Assembly: GCF_018607995.1 (NCBI RefSeq)
Contig: NZ_JABBAL010000023.1
Coordinates: 248,001 to 312,000, forward strand
DNA: 64,000 nucleotides
Origin: Planktotalea sp.
GTDB taxonomy: Bacteria; Pseudomonadota; Alphaproteobacteria; Rhodobacterales; Rhodobacteraceae
Direction of reading: 5' to 3'
Shown: positions 8,560 through 17,961 of the stretch, one piece after another
How positions within the stretch are numbered: position 1 is the first letter of the stretch
Layout: each line of letters starts with the position of its first letter
Made by a program: the position numbers and the translations under genes
The notes under the pieces: generated by a model
Database searches by the model: none
What the model was told of the DNA's origin: nothing
The model's input: only the letters and a program-made list of their open reading frames with translations

Positions 8560-9374
8560 ATGTTCCAAAGTTCAGGGAACAATTCTACCTCAAGCATTTT
8601 GCGCAGATATTTTACGCCCGATGTCCCGCCTGTTCCGCGTTTAAAACCGATTATCCGTTCTACTGTTGTGACGTGATTAAATCGCCATCGGCGGAAGTAG
8701 TCTTCAAGATCGACAAGCTTCTCTGCTAATTCGTAGAGCGTCCAATATGCACTCGGGTCACGGTAAACTTGGGTCCAAGCATCCATGACTTGTGCATTTG
8801 CTTGGTGGGGTTGATCTAACCGATAGACGTCTTTTGGGAACGTTGCTCCAAGCTCTTGGCCTAAACAATCAAGCGCTACATGGTAGAGCGATTTTTTCGT
8901 CAACTCTTGCCCCAACATATGATGCAGTTCACCTCGGTGCTCGTGGACTTTCATCATCGCTCGGTTGCGATTCCCAAGAATAAACTCGATCAAGCGGTAC
9001 TGATGCGATTGAAACCCAGACGACGCGCCAAGGTCTTCACGAAATTCTGTGTATTCACTCGGCGTCATCGTGCGCAGCACATCCCACGCATTGTTGAGTT
9101 GCTCGAATATCCGCGCAACGCGGGTGAGCATTTTGAAAACAGGCGGGTAATCGCCCTGCATTAGCTTGTCCCGCGCTGTCGAAAGTTCGTGTAAGGTTAG
9201 CCGCATCCAAAGCTCTGAAGTTTGATGTTGGATAATAAACAACATCTCATCATGTGCATTCGATCGCATCTTCTGCGATCCGAGAATGGGATCAAGCGAT
9301 AGGTAATCGATGTAGCTCATGTCTTTCGAGAAAGACATTTTCGCGCCTTCCTTTTCAGGGTCGTAAGCTGACAT
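8544..9374 (-). CDS. kynA: tryptophan 2,3-dioxygenase
   Basis: Haem dioxygenase that opens the indole ring of L-tryptophan to N-formylkynurenine, the first step of the kynurenine route. The 276-residue product shows the family signatures HDEMLFIIQHQTSELWMRL, SSGFQSHQYRLIEF and RFNHVTTVERIIGFKRGTGG; the His in RFNHVTTVER is the usual axial haem ligand. Length matches bacterial enzymes. The start ATG at 9372-9374 has AGGAA upstream. It lies 22 bases downstream of nadE on the same strand, so the two are likely one transcript. The usual partners kynB and kynU are not in the window. Confidence 0.95.
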   Translation of the reverse strand: MSAYDPEKEGAKMSFSKDMSYIDYLSLDPILGSQKMRSNAHDEMLFIIQHQTSELWMRLTLHELSTARDKLMQGDYPPVFKMLTRVARIFEQLNNAWDVLRTMTPSEYTEFREDLGASSGFQSHQYRLIEFILGNRNRAMMKVHEHRGELHHMLGQELTKKSLYHVALDCLGQELGATFPKDVYRLDQPHQANAQVMDAWTQVYRDPSAYWTLYELAEKLVDLEDYFRRWRFNHVTTVERIIGFKRGTGGTSGVKYLRKMLEVELFPELWNMRGQL

Positions 9375-9396
9375 ATTTCGTTCCTATCAGGTGTCG

Positions 9397-11070
9397 TTAA
9401 GAATTATCCCGCCACCGATTAACAATCGGATAGCGGCGATCCAACCAGAATGCACGTCGTGACAGGCGCGTGCCAGGGGCGGATTGGAAGCGTTTATATT
9501 CGGAAATATAGAGCAGGTGTTCAATCTTTTTGACCACCGCGCGATCATATCCAGCGGCGACGCATTGCGCGACGGACGCATCATCATCCACCAGCATTTC
9601 CAAAATACCATCAAGTACGGGATAATCCGGTAAGCTATCACTGTCTTTTTGATCGGGACGCAGTTCTGCAGACGGGGGTTTGTCGATGATCGAGGGCGGG
9701 ATAACCTCGCCCTTGGGGCCCATCATCCACTCAAAGTGGTTTTCATTGCGCCAGCGGCAAACTTCGAAAACGCGCACTTTGTACATGTCTTTAATTGGGT
9801 TATAACCGCCCGACATGTCGCCATAGATCGTTGCATAACCGACCGCGACCTCAGATTTGTTGCCTGTCGTCAAAAGCATCGAACCGAACTTATTGCTCAT
9901 TGCCATCAACAAGAGACCGCGCAGACGGGACTGAATATTTTCTTCGGTAACATCCGCGTCTAACCCTTCAAACAAAGGCGCGAGTGTGGTGGTTATCGCA
10001 TCATGCCCCTCGCTGATGGGTACGAAATTATACTCTGCACCGATCCGTTCAGCACAATCCTTCGCATCATCGAGCGAGCCTTGAGAGGTATATTCAGAAG
10101 GCAACATCACACAGCGCACGTTTTCTCCGCCCAGCGCATCTACGGCGATGGTTGCAACCAGCGCACTATCAATTCCGCCAGACATGCCCAGCAGCACTTT
10201 CTTGAAACCCGTCTTGCCCATATAATCGCGCAGCGCCGTCACGCAGACGCGGTAATCTTGTTCGAATTGACCAGGGATAATTGCCTTTTCGCCGCCATCA
10301 ACGCGCCAGCCCTCATCTGTACGCGTGAGATCAACTTGGGTGATTTGTTTTTCAAAAACAGGCATTTGCATCGCCAGTTTGCCACCGGGGTTGAGCGCGA
10401 ACGATCCACCATCAAAGACCTGATCATCCTGACCACCGACCATGTTTAGGTAGATTAGAGGTAATCCAGTCTCCACAACACGGCTGACCATCTGGTTTAT
10501 CCGCACATCAAATTTACCGCGATAATAGGGGGAACCATTGGGCACCAACAGAAACTCTGCGCCCGTTTCTTCGAGCGTTTCGGCAACCTCTTCGTGCCAC
10601 GCATCTTCACAAATTGGGCTACCAATGCGTGTGTTTCCCACAGAATAAGGGCCACCAAGCGGGCCACTGTCAAAGATGCGCACCTCGTCAAAGACGTCTT
10701 CATTGGGGAGATTATGCTTCAGCGACTTGCTGGAAATCTTGCCACCACGGCAGATGAAATAGGCGTTGAACAGCTTGCCATCCTCTTCCGCAGGGCCACC
10801 GATTGCCAAGGCGGGTCCATCAGCGCATTCCACAGCAAGCGCCTCAATCGCAGCCAAACATGCGGCTTGAACCGCTGGTTTCATCACCAAGTCTTGACTG
10901 TTGTAGCCAAGGATAAACATCTCGGGCAGTGCCACCAAATCAGCGCCTGCATCGCGGCCCGCTTCCCAAGCTGTGCGTGCTTTGGCGGCGTTGCCTGCTA
11001 TATCACCCATGGTCGGGTTCAATTGGCCAAGGGTGATGCGAAAACGATTAGAAGACGTGGCAGCGGTCAT
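9397..11070 (-). CDS. nadE: NAD+ synthase (glutamine-hydrolysing type)
   Basis: Makes NAD+ from nicotinate adenine dinucleotide with ATP, taking nitrogen from glutamine. Two domains are visible in the 557-residue product: an N-terminal nitrilase/glutaminase domain (GADLVALPEMFILGYNSQDL with catalytic Glu; KHNLPNEDVFDE with Lys; GSPICEDAWHEE with the nucleophile Cys) and a C-terminal PP-loop synthetase domain (VLLGMSGGIDSALVATIAVD, LLTTGNKSEVAVGYATIYGD). I chose ATG 11068-11070 (MTAATSSNRF), which has GGAG 8 bases upstream, over an in-frame start 30 codons earlier whose extension is not family-like. The partner downstream is kynA. Confidence 0.95.
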   Translation of the reverse strand: MTAATSSNRFRITLGQLNPTMGDIAGNAAKARTAWEAGRDAGADLVALPEMFILGYNSQDLVMKPAVQAACLAAIEALAVECADGPALAIGGPAEEDGKLFNAYFICRGGKISSKSLKHNLPNEDVFDEVRIFDSGPLGGPYSVGNTRIGSPICEDAWHEEVAETLEETGAEFLLVPNGSPYYRGKFDVRINQMVSRVVETGLPLIYLNMVGGQDDQVFDGGSFALNPGGKLAMQMPVFEKQITQVDLTRTDEGWRVDGGEKAIIPGQFEQDYRVCVTALRDYMGKTGFKKVLLGMSGGIDSALVATIAVDALGGENVRCVMLPSEYTSQGSLDDAKDCAERIGAEYNFVPISEGHDAITTTLAPLFEGLDADVTEENIQSRLRGLLLMAMSNKFGSMLLTTGNKSEVAVGYATIYGDMSGGYNPIKDMYKVRVFEVCRWRNENHFEWMMGPKGEVIPPSIIDKPPSAELRPDQKDSDSLPDYPVLDGILEMLVDDDASVAQCVAAGYDRAVVKKIEHLLYISEYKRFQSAPGTRLSRRAFWLDRRYPIVNRWRDNS

Positions 11071-11226
11071 ATCAAGTGCTCCAGCAAGACGTGTTAACGC
11101 AGATGTATCCCTAGCCGCGCGTAAGGGAAAGAGGCACACGACACATGTCGGAAAATCCATTGGCTTTGCACAAGCGCTGAACTAGACTCGCGCCAATTGA
11201 TAGATTTATTGGACTGGACGCCTGTC

Positions 11227-12639
11227 ATGCGCATCACATCCCTTGCTCTTATGACGTCATTTGCAATGGCGCTGTCACCGCTGTCCGTCGGCGCTCAAAC
11301 GACTGGTGTGCAAACCAAGCAATATGATGATGGCGGGTTCTATGAAGGGACGTTCAAGGACGGACTACAGCATGGGTTGGGTACGTATCGTTTGCCCAAT
11401 GGCTATGAGTATTACGGCGAATGGATCTCAGGTGAAATTTTAGGCGAAGGCCGTGCGCAATTTCCAGATGGGGTGGTTTACGAAGGAGCGTTCGCCAAGG
11501 GTAAGCCCGAAGGCATCGGGCGCATCACTTATAGCGATGGTAGCACCTATGAAGGGGGCTGGCAAAACGGTGTACCCCAAGGCACAGGCGTGTCGATTAG
11601 TGCCGATGGCAGTCGCTACGAAGGCAACTTCAGAGGTGGCAAGCAGCATGGCAAAGGCAATCTGCGGCGCGCGGATGGCTATACCTATAAGGGCGATTGG
11701 GTGAATGGCGTCAAAGAAGGGGCGGCAACAATCTCTTACCCTGACGGGTCTGAGTACCAAGGACAGGTCCAGGACGGCAAACGCGAAGGTCTCGGTATTT
11801 TTACGCTAAGCGACGGGATGATCCTTGATGGTCCATGGCGCGGCGGACAGCTCAGCGGGCTCGGCAAAGTCATTCAACCCAACGGAGATCTCTACGAGGG
11901 TGAATTGGTTGCAGGACGGCGCGAAGGCAAAGGCAAAGTCACCTATCAAAATAGCGATATCTATGAGGGCGAATTTCTGGAAGATCTCCGCCATGGAATT
12001 GGCACGTTCACCGCGACAGATGGTTACATCTTTTCTGGCGAATGGCGCAAAGGTCTGATCGAGGGCGCGGGTCGCGTGAACTACCCTGACGGGTCCGTCT
12101 ATGAGGGCCAAATGCTAAACGGATTGGCACAGGGCAAAGGGCAGATCACCTACCCTAACGGTTCAGGTTACAATGGCCAATGGGTCGCCAATGTGATCGA
12201 AGGCACGGGCCGCGCTGTTTACGCCAACGGCACGATCTATGAGGGCCAGTTCAAAGATGCCCGCCATGACGGGCAAGGCACGCTCACGCGGCCTGATGGG
12301 TATAGCTATGCAGGCACTTGGGTGAACAACCAAATCACAGGCAATGGCACTGCCACATATACAGATGGATCCATTTACGGGGGTCAATTCAAAGACGGCC
12401 AGCGCAATGGCCATGGTACGTTCCGCATGGCAGACGGATTTTCTTATGAAGGGGCTTGGGTGCTTGGCACCATGACCGGGCGCGGCGTTGCGCGTTACGC
12501 GACGGGCGATGTTTATGAAGGTTTGTTCCTAGATGGAAAACGCCAAGGCACAGGCAAAATACGCTATGTGGACGGCACGATTTTATCAGGAAAATGGGCC
12601 AACGGCCAATTGGTAGAGCCCATGGCAGAAGGGAATTAG
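11227..12639 (+). CDS. secreted MORN-repeat protein (about 19 repeats)
   Basis: From ATG 11227 the product (470 residues) starts with a signal peptide (MRITSLALMTSFAMALSPL, cleavage probably after VGA). Nearly everything after that is a 23-residue MORN repeat of the form Y-x-G-x-W/F-x-x-G-x-x-x-G-x-G-x-x-x-Y-x-x-G, such as VVYEGAFAKGKPEGIGRITY. I count 18 full copies plus a shorter last one (TILSGKWANGQ). MORN arrays form elongated beta-hairpin scaffolds that bind lipids or proteins; no enzymatic domain is attached, so a periplasmic or surface scaffold role is inferred. An in-frame TTG at 11197 is less likely because it would precede the signal peptide. The stop overlaps the convergent photolyase gene by 4 bases. 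Confidence 0.9.
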   Translation: MRITSLALMTSFAMALSPLSVGAQTTGVQTKQYDDGGFYEGTFKDGLQHGLGTYRLPNGYEYYGEWISGEILGEGRAQFPDGVVYEGAFAKGKPEGIGRITYSDGSTYEGGWQNGVPQGTGVSISADGSRYEGNFRGGKQHGKGNLRRADGYTYKGDWVNGVKEGAATISYPDGSEYQGQVQDGKREGLGIFTLSDGMILDGPWRGGQLSGLGKVIQPNGDLYEGELVAGRREGKGKVTYQNSDIYEGEFLEDLRHGIGTFTATDGYIFSGEWRKGLIEGAGRVNYPDGSVYEGQMLNGLAQGKGQITYPNGSGYNGQWVANVIEGTGRAVYANGTIYEGQFKDARHDGQGTLTRPDGYSYAGTWVNNQITGNGTATYTDGSIYGGQFKDGQRNGHGTFRMADGFSYEGAWVLGTMTGRGVARYATGDVYEGLFLDGKRQGTGKIRYVDGTILSGKWANGQLVEPMAEGN

Positions 12640-14162
12640 ACCGCCTCTCCAGCGTCCAATTTTTCTAGAAAAATTGCGGCATCCTGAAGGACTGTTGCGC
12701 GGTGGGTCTCATCCATGCGGTTCCATGTGCGGTACATATTTCCCATGCGCGGATTGTTCAAAAACCGATCTTCGTGTCGGATCAGAAAATCCCAATAAAG
12801 CACGTTGAACGGACAGGCCGTTTCGCCCGTTTTGTCCTTCACCGCATAGTGGCAGGACTTGCAATAGTCCGACATTCGATTAATATAGGCTCCGCTTGAA
12901 ACATAGGGTTTGGAGGCGATGATACCCCCATCTGCGAACTGGCTCATCCCGATGGTGTTGGGCGCTTCCACCCACTCGAACGCATCTGCATAGACTTCCA
13001 GATACCACTCATGGACCTGTTCGGGATTGATCCCCGAAAGCAACGCGAAGTTCCCCGTCACCATGAGGCGTTGAATGTGATGAGCGTAAGCCTCGTCTCG
13101 GGTTTGAGCCACTGACTTGGAGAGGCAATGCATCTTCGTCTCCGCCCCCCAATATAGTGTGGGAAGATCGCGGTGATGACCCAGCGCATTGCGGCGCGTA
13201 TAGTCCGGCCCTTCAAGGAAATAGATTCCGCGCACATATTCACGCCAACCGATGATCTGACGGATGAACCCCTCCACCGCATTGATCGGCGCGTGTCCAT
13301 CTTTATGGGCCTTTTCAGCCGCTTGACAGATTTCCAAGGGACCCAGCAAACCGGCATTCAAGTAAGGCGAAATGACCGCATGATAGAGAAACTTGTTCTC
13401 GCTCAACATCGCGTCCTGAAAATCGCCGAAGCGCAGCAAAGCATGGGTGATGAAATGCTCTAAAGCCTGTAGCGCTTCTGCGCGCGTGGTCGCAAAATTG
13501 AAGTTCTCAAGCGTGCCAAAGTGGTCGCCAAAACTGGCCGCAACAAGATCAAGCACATCTTTGGTGATCGCATCAGGCTCAAACGAGAGAGGACCAGAAT
13601 AACTTACATCCTTAGGTGCAGCTTTACGGTTGTCGTGATCAAAATTCCATTGGCCTTGGGCAGGTTTGCCATCTTCCATCAATAGGCCCGTCTTGCGACG
13701 CATATCACGATAGAAATATTCCATCCGAAGGGCTTTGCGCCCCTCGGCCCATGCCTCAAATTCGGCGTGTGTTGCAAGAAAGCGATCATCCTCAAGCAAG
13801 TACACCTGCAAGGGCGTGCCTTCTAACGCCTCAATCAAACGCCATTCGCCGGGCCGCGTTGCGATCACCTCTTTCGCACCGCTCTCTTGTGCGCGGCGTA
13901 AAAGTTCCGCCGGAATGCTACCCGCGTTTTGTGTGTCGTCCAACTGGCTGTATAAAACCTTCCAGCCATCGGTTTTCAACGCGGCCGCAAACTTGCGCAT
14001 CGAGCTGAAAATAAAAGCAATTTTCTTGGGATGATGGCGTACATATGTCGCCTCAGACGCGACCTCTGCCATGACAATGATATCGTGCTCTTTGTCGGCA
14101 GCGCGCAAAGATGCAAGATCAAGACTAAGCTGATCCCCGAGTATAAGAACCAACCTCACCAC
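12636..14162 (-). CDS. FeS-type bacterial photolyase/cryptochrome (PhrB/CryB-like)
   Basis: A 508-residue flavoprotein of the iron-sulfur bacterial cryptochrome/photolyase group (Agrobacterium PhrB, Rhodobacter CryB), whose characterised members repair (6-4) photoproducts or act as light sensors. The N-terminal domain has LVLILGDQLSLDLASLRAAD. The C-terminal FAD domain has EGFIRQIIGWREYVRGIYF and GNFALLSGINPEQVHEWYLE. Four cysteines in the spacing expected for the 4Fe-4S cluster are present: MHCLSKS, the CKSC of DYCKSCHY, and ETACPFN. The 3' end holds a perfect 20-base palindrome (12657-12676). It overlaps the upstream SDR gene by 7 bases, so the two are probably co-transcribed. Confidence 0.92.
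   Translation of the reverse strand: MVRLVLILGDQLSLDLASLRAADKEHDIIVMAEVASEATYVRHHPKKIAFIFSSMRKFAAALKTDGWKVLYSQLDDTQNAGSIPAELLRRAQESGAKEVIATRPGEWRLIEALEGTPLQVYLLEDDRFLATHAEFEAWAEGRKALRMEYFYRDMRRKTGLLMEDGKPAQGQWNFDHDNRKAAPKDVSYSGPLSFEPDAITKDVLDLVAASFGDHFGTLENFNFATTRAEALQALEHFITHALLRFGDFQDAMLSENKFLYHAVISPYLNAGLLGPLEICQAAEKAHKDGHAPINAVEGFIRQIIGWREYVRGIYFLEGPDYTRRNALGHHRDLPTLYWGAETKMHCLSKSVAQTRDEAYAHHIQRLMVTGNFALLSGINPEQVHEWYLEVYADAFEWVEAPNTIGMSQFADGGIIASKPYVSSGAYINRMSDYCKSCHYAVKDKTGETACPFNVLYWDFLIRHEDRFLNNPRMGNMYRTWNRMDETHRATVLQDAAIFLEKLDAGEAV
12657..12676. terminator. perfect 20-bp palindrome at the MORN/photolyase convergence
   Basis: CAATTTTTCTAGAAAAATTG is its own reverse complement. It falls inside the last codons of the photolyase gene, just past the stop of the convergent MORN gene. 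Position suggests a bidirectional terminator with A- and T-rich arms; the evidence is symmetry and location only. Confidence 0.4.
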
Positions 14163-14827
14163 GACACCTCTGCACCAGACCAGTCAAAGAACTTGCCAGT
14201 TTGAGTGGCATCTAAACTCGCCAATACAGACAACAGATTTTCTGCTGCCTGAGATGCCGGAACCGTCGCATGACGTGCTACGTACTTCTCCGTGAACGGC
14301 GTTTGAACCGTGCCGGGATGTAACGCGACGCAAGCGAGCTGCTTGTGCGTGCGCGCCAGCTCAATCGCAGCGGTGTGCACAATTTGGTTCACCGCGGCTT
14401 TGGCGGCGCGGTAGGCATACCATCCCCCCAAGCGATTGTCCCCGATGGAACCAACCCGCGCCGACAGCACAGCGAACTGCGCGGGTTGGGCACGATCCAT
14501 CAAACGCGATGCATGTCGCAAAACCAGCGCTGGGCCAATCGCGTTCACTGCGAACTGATCGGCCATGGCTTGTGCACTTATATGCTTCAAGGATTTCTCG
14601 GGCACGGCACCTTTAATCTCTAATGCACCACTCGCAACGATAATCAGATCAAAGGTTTGTTCCAAATTTCCCAAAATACGCGCCACCGATGCCTCGTCGG
14701 TAATATCAAACCCGTCCACACTTCGCGACAGGCCCGACACATGCGTTCTGCGCGCGCCTAGAGCCTCCGACAAAGCCGCGCCTATGCCGCCTGACGCTCC
14801 GATGATCAATGCGTTTTTCCATTTCAT
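14156..14827 (-). CDS. SDR-family oxidoreductase (CsgA/C-factor-like)
   Basis: A 223-residue short-chain dehydrogenase/reductase with a Rossmann fold. The NAD(P)-binding glycine motif is GASGGIG (residues 10-16), the strand-4 segment is IIVASGAL, and the catalytic Ser and YxxxK are in LSARVGSIGD and WYAYRAAKAA. The tail LHPGTVQTPF is the usual PG motif. The arrangement resembles the C-factor/CsgA branch; the substrate is unknown. It overlaps the photolyase gene by 7 bases, suggesting a shared transcript. ATG 14825-14827 is the only start that keeps the glycine motif near the N-terminus. Confidence 0.88.
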   Translation of the reverse strand: MKWKNALIIGASGGIGAALSEALGARRTHVSGLSRSVDGFDITDEASVARILGNLEQTFDLIIVASGALEIKGAVPEKSLKHISAQAMADQFAVNAIGPALVLRHASRLMDRAQPAQFAVLSARVGSIGDNRLGGWYAYRAAKAAVNQIVHTAAIELARTHKQLACVALHPGTVQTPFTEKYVARHATVPASQAAENLLSVLASLDATQTGKFFDWSGAEVSW

Positions 14828-14908
14828 GCCGTTCAGCTAAGCCGCACAAACAACTCGTCAATCCAAAAGGGGGTTTTCCTTAACCAAATTCGCGGTATAA
14901 CGATCTTT

Positions 14909-14995
14909 ATGAACATGAATGGCCATATCCAGATCGACGCACAGCGCCCCCGCGCTGAGTCTCTGCTTGGCCTACTGCTTCTTAGCTGCCTCTGA
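14909..14995 (+). CDS. leucine-rich leader peptide of leuA
   Basis: A 28-codon frame from ATG 14909 to TGA 14993-14995. Seven of its last eleven codons are Leu (ESLLGLLLLSCL), using CTG, CTT, CTA and CTC. It stands about 110 bases before leuA, the first dedicated enzyme of leucine synthesis. Leucine-rich leaders before leuA are a known attenuation device: scarce charged tRNA(Leu) stalls the ribosome on the Leu codons and changes the fold of the leader RNA. The stop codon lies inside the left arm of the hairpin at 14989-15024. Too short for normal gene calls. Confidence 0.82.
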   Translation: MNMNGHIQIDAQRPRAESLLGLLLLSCL

Positions 14996-15038
14996 GCGTG
15001 CCGGTCGGCGCGAGCGCTCAGAGGAGGACAGTCAGCGC
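14942..15038 (+). promoter_or_regulatory. leuA attenuator with alternative RNA hairpins
   Basis: Three pairings can be read. Hairpin A is CAGCGC (14942-14947) with GCGCTG (14952-14957). Hairpin B has a perfect 10-base stem, CCTCTGAGCG (14989-14998) with CGCTCAGAGG (15015-15024). A long-range alternative pairs GCGCTGA (14952-14958) with TCAGCGC (15032-15038). A ribosome stalled on the Leu codons at 14963-14992 would cover hairpin B's left arm. This mutually exclusive layout is what leader-peptide control needs. There is no clear U-run after hairpin B, so the output could be Rho-dependent or translational. Confidence 0.7.
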
Positions 15039-15105
15039 CACTTTACATAGAATTTCCGGTTATTAGGCCCTTGCAGATGCAAGGCGTATGAAAATGAGAC
15101 AAACC

Positions 15106-16677
15106 ATGAGCAATACTGATAAAGATCGCGTCGTAATCTTCGACACTACATTGCGCGACGGCGAACAAAGCCCCGGCGCGACGATGAGCCACGAAGAAAA
15201 GCTGGAGATCGCGGGTCTGCTCGACGATATGGGCGTTGATATCATCGAGGCGGGTTTTCCAATCGCGTCCGAGGGTGATTTTCGCGCCGTATCCGAGATT
15301 GCCAAGAACGCCCGCGATTCTGTGATCTGTGGATTAGCCCGCGCCAACTTCGGCGATATTGATCGCTGCTGGGAGGCGGTGAAACATGCTAAAAAACCCC
15401 GTATACACACGTTTATCGGCACATCCGAGCTGCACCGTGCCATTCCAAACCTTACCATGGACGAAATGGCCGTGCGCATCCACGACACCGTAAGCCACGC
15501 GCGCAATCTGTGTGACAATGTGCAATGGTCGCCAATGGATGCGACCCGCACAGAGGAGGATTACCTCTGCCGCGTCGTTGAAATCGCGATCAAGGCGGGT
15601 GCGACGACCATCAACATCCCTGACACTGTGGGCTATACAGCCCCAACCGAGAGCGCGGATTTGATCCGCATGTTGGTCAACAATGTCCCCGGTGCAGATG
15701 AGATCATCTTCGCGACCCATTGTCATAACGACCTTGGCATGGCGACAGCGAACTCTTTGGCGGCCGTCGAAGGCGGTGCGCGTCAGATCGAATGCACGAT
15801 TAACGGATTAGGCGAACGCGCGGGCAACACGGCGCTGGAAGAAGTCGTCATGGCTCTGAAAGTGCGCGGCGATATCATGCCTTACCGCACGGGGATCGAC
15901 ACCACAAAGATCATGAACATCTCACGCCGCGTCGCGGCAGTGTCCGGCTTCGCAGTTCAATTCAACAAAGCGATTGTTGGCAAGAATGCCTTTGCCCATG
16001 AAAGTGGTATCCACCAAGATGGCATGCTGAAAAACTCGGAAACCTTTGAAATCATGCGCCCTGAGGACGTTGGCTTGACCGAAACCAACATTGTCATGGG
16101 CAAGCATTCCGGCCGTGCCGCTTTGCGTTCTAAACTGGAAAATTTAGGGTTCGAGCTGGGCGACAACCAGTTGAAAGACGTCTTTGTACGCTTCAAAGAA
16201 CTGGCGGATCGCAAGAAAGAAATCTTTGACGACGATCTGGTCGCTTTAATGAACACCGCGTCCGATCCAGAAAGCGAGCGTTTAAAATTGACCTCCTTGT
16301 GCGTCGTCTGTGGCACGGATGGCCCGCAGGAAGCGGTGATGCGCATGTTGGTGGATGGCGTCGAAAAATCCACAACCGCAACAGGCGACGGCCCCGTAGA
16401 TGCGACGTTCAATGCTGTTAAAGCCTTGTTCGCCCATGAGGCGCGTTTGCAACTCTACCAAGTGCACGCAGTGACAGAAGGTACAGACGCGCAAGCTACA
16501 GTGTCGGTGCGTTTGGAAGAAGAGGGTCGCACGGTGACAGGACAATCCGCTGACACGGATACAGTCGTGGCCTCTGCAAAAGCCTATATCAGCGCATTGA
16601 ACCGTCTTTTGATGCGCCGCGAACAGACAGACGTCGGCTATGACACCAAAGGTGTCAGTTATAAGGATGTTTCCTGA
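15106..16677 (+). CDS. leuA: 2-isopropylmalate synthase
   Basis: Condenses acetyl-CoA with 2-oxoisovalerate to 2-isopropylmalate, the committed step to leucine. The TIM-barrel domain opens VVIFDTTLRDGEQSPG and holds the metal site HCHNDLGMATANSLA and the ESGIHQDGMLKN segment. The C-terminal third (from about residue 385: SLCVVCGTDGPQEAVMRMLV to the end) is the LeuA dimer domain that binds leucine for feedback inhibition. I start at ATG 15106 (MSNTDKDR), which fits homologues; an in-frame ATG at 15088 would add six residues. It follows a leucine-rich leader and hairpins, and a GC-rich hairpin at 16715-16747 lies after the stop. Confidence 0.95.
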   Translation: MSNTDKDRVVIFDTTLRDGEQSPGATMSHEEKLEIAGLLDDMGVDIIEAGFPIASEGDFRAVSEIAKNARDSVICGLARANFGDIDRCWEAVKHAKKPRIHTFIGTSELHRAIPNLTMDEMAVRIHDTVSHARNLCDNVQWSPMDATRTEEDYLCRVVEIAIKAGATTINIPDTVGYTAPTESADLIRMLVNNVPGADEIIFATHCHNDLGMATANSLAAVEGGARQIECTINGLGERAGNTALEEVVMALKVRGDIMPYRTGIDTTKIMNISRRVAAVSGFAVQFNKAIVGKNAFAHESGIHQDGMLKNSETFEIMRPEDVGLTETNIVMGKHSGRAALRSKLENLGFELGDNQLKDVFVRFKELADRKKEIFDDDLVALMNTASDPESERLKLTSLCVVCGTDGPQEAVMRMLVDGVEKSTTATGDGPVDATFNAVKALFAHEARLQLYQVHAVTEGTDAQATVSVRLEEEGRTVTGQSADTDTVVASAKAYISALNRLLMRREQTDVGYDTKGVSYKDVS

Positions 16678-16714
16678 GTTTGGTATAAAAGCGAAAACAA
16701 AGGCTTGGGCCTAA

Positions 16715-16747
16715 CGAAACCGCCTTCACGAGACTGGGGCGGTTTCG
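16715..16747 (+). terminator. hairpin after leuA
   Basis: A perfect 10-base inverted repeat, CGAAACCGCC (16715-16724) and GGCGGTTTCG (16738-16747), with a 13-base loop, 38 bases after the leuA stop and 115 before mreB. No U-run follows, so it could be a Rho-dependent or weak terminator, or 5' leader structure for mreB. Confidence 0.5.
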
Positions 16748-16847
16748 CGCCTATGCATCCCCCACCCCCCCTTTTCCCTCGCGTAAAAACGCCTATAAGA
16801 ACATCATCTTGGCCTCGAGAGAGTCGCGGAACCTATTTCTATTCTGA

Positions 16848-17909
<1,062 letters not shown>

Positions 17910-17961
17910 TTTCGGCATCGTGAAACGCAAGGGCGCTTAAGCCCGTTCAGCGGAGAACGCC

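Noticed and set aside
11227..12639. Repetitive DNA that might be a CRISPR or satellite array
   Set aside because: The repetition is at the protein level (23-residue MORN units) with codon-level variation; there are no identical DNA repeats with spacers.
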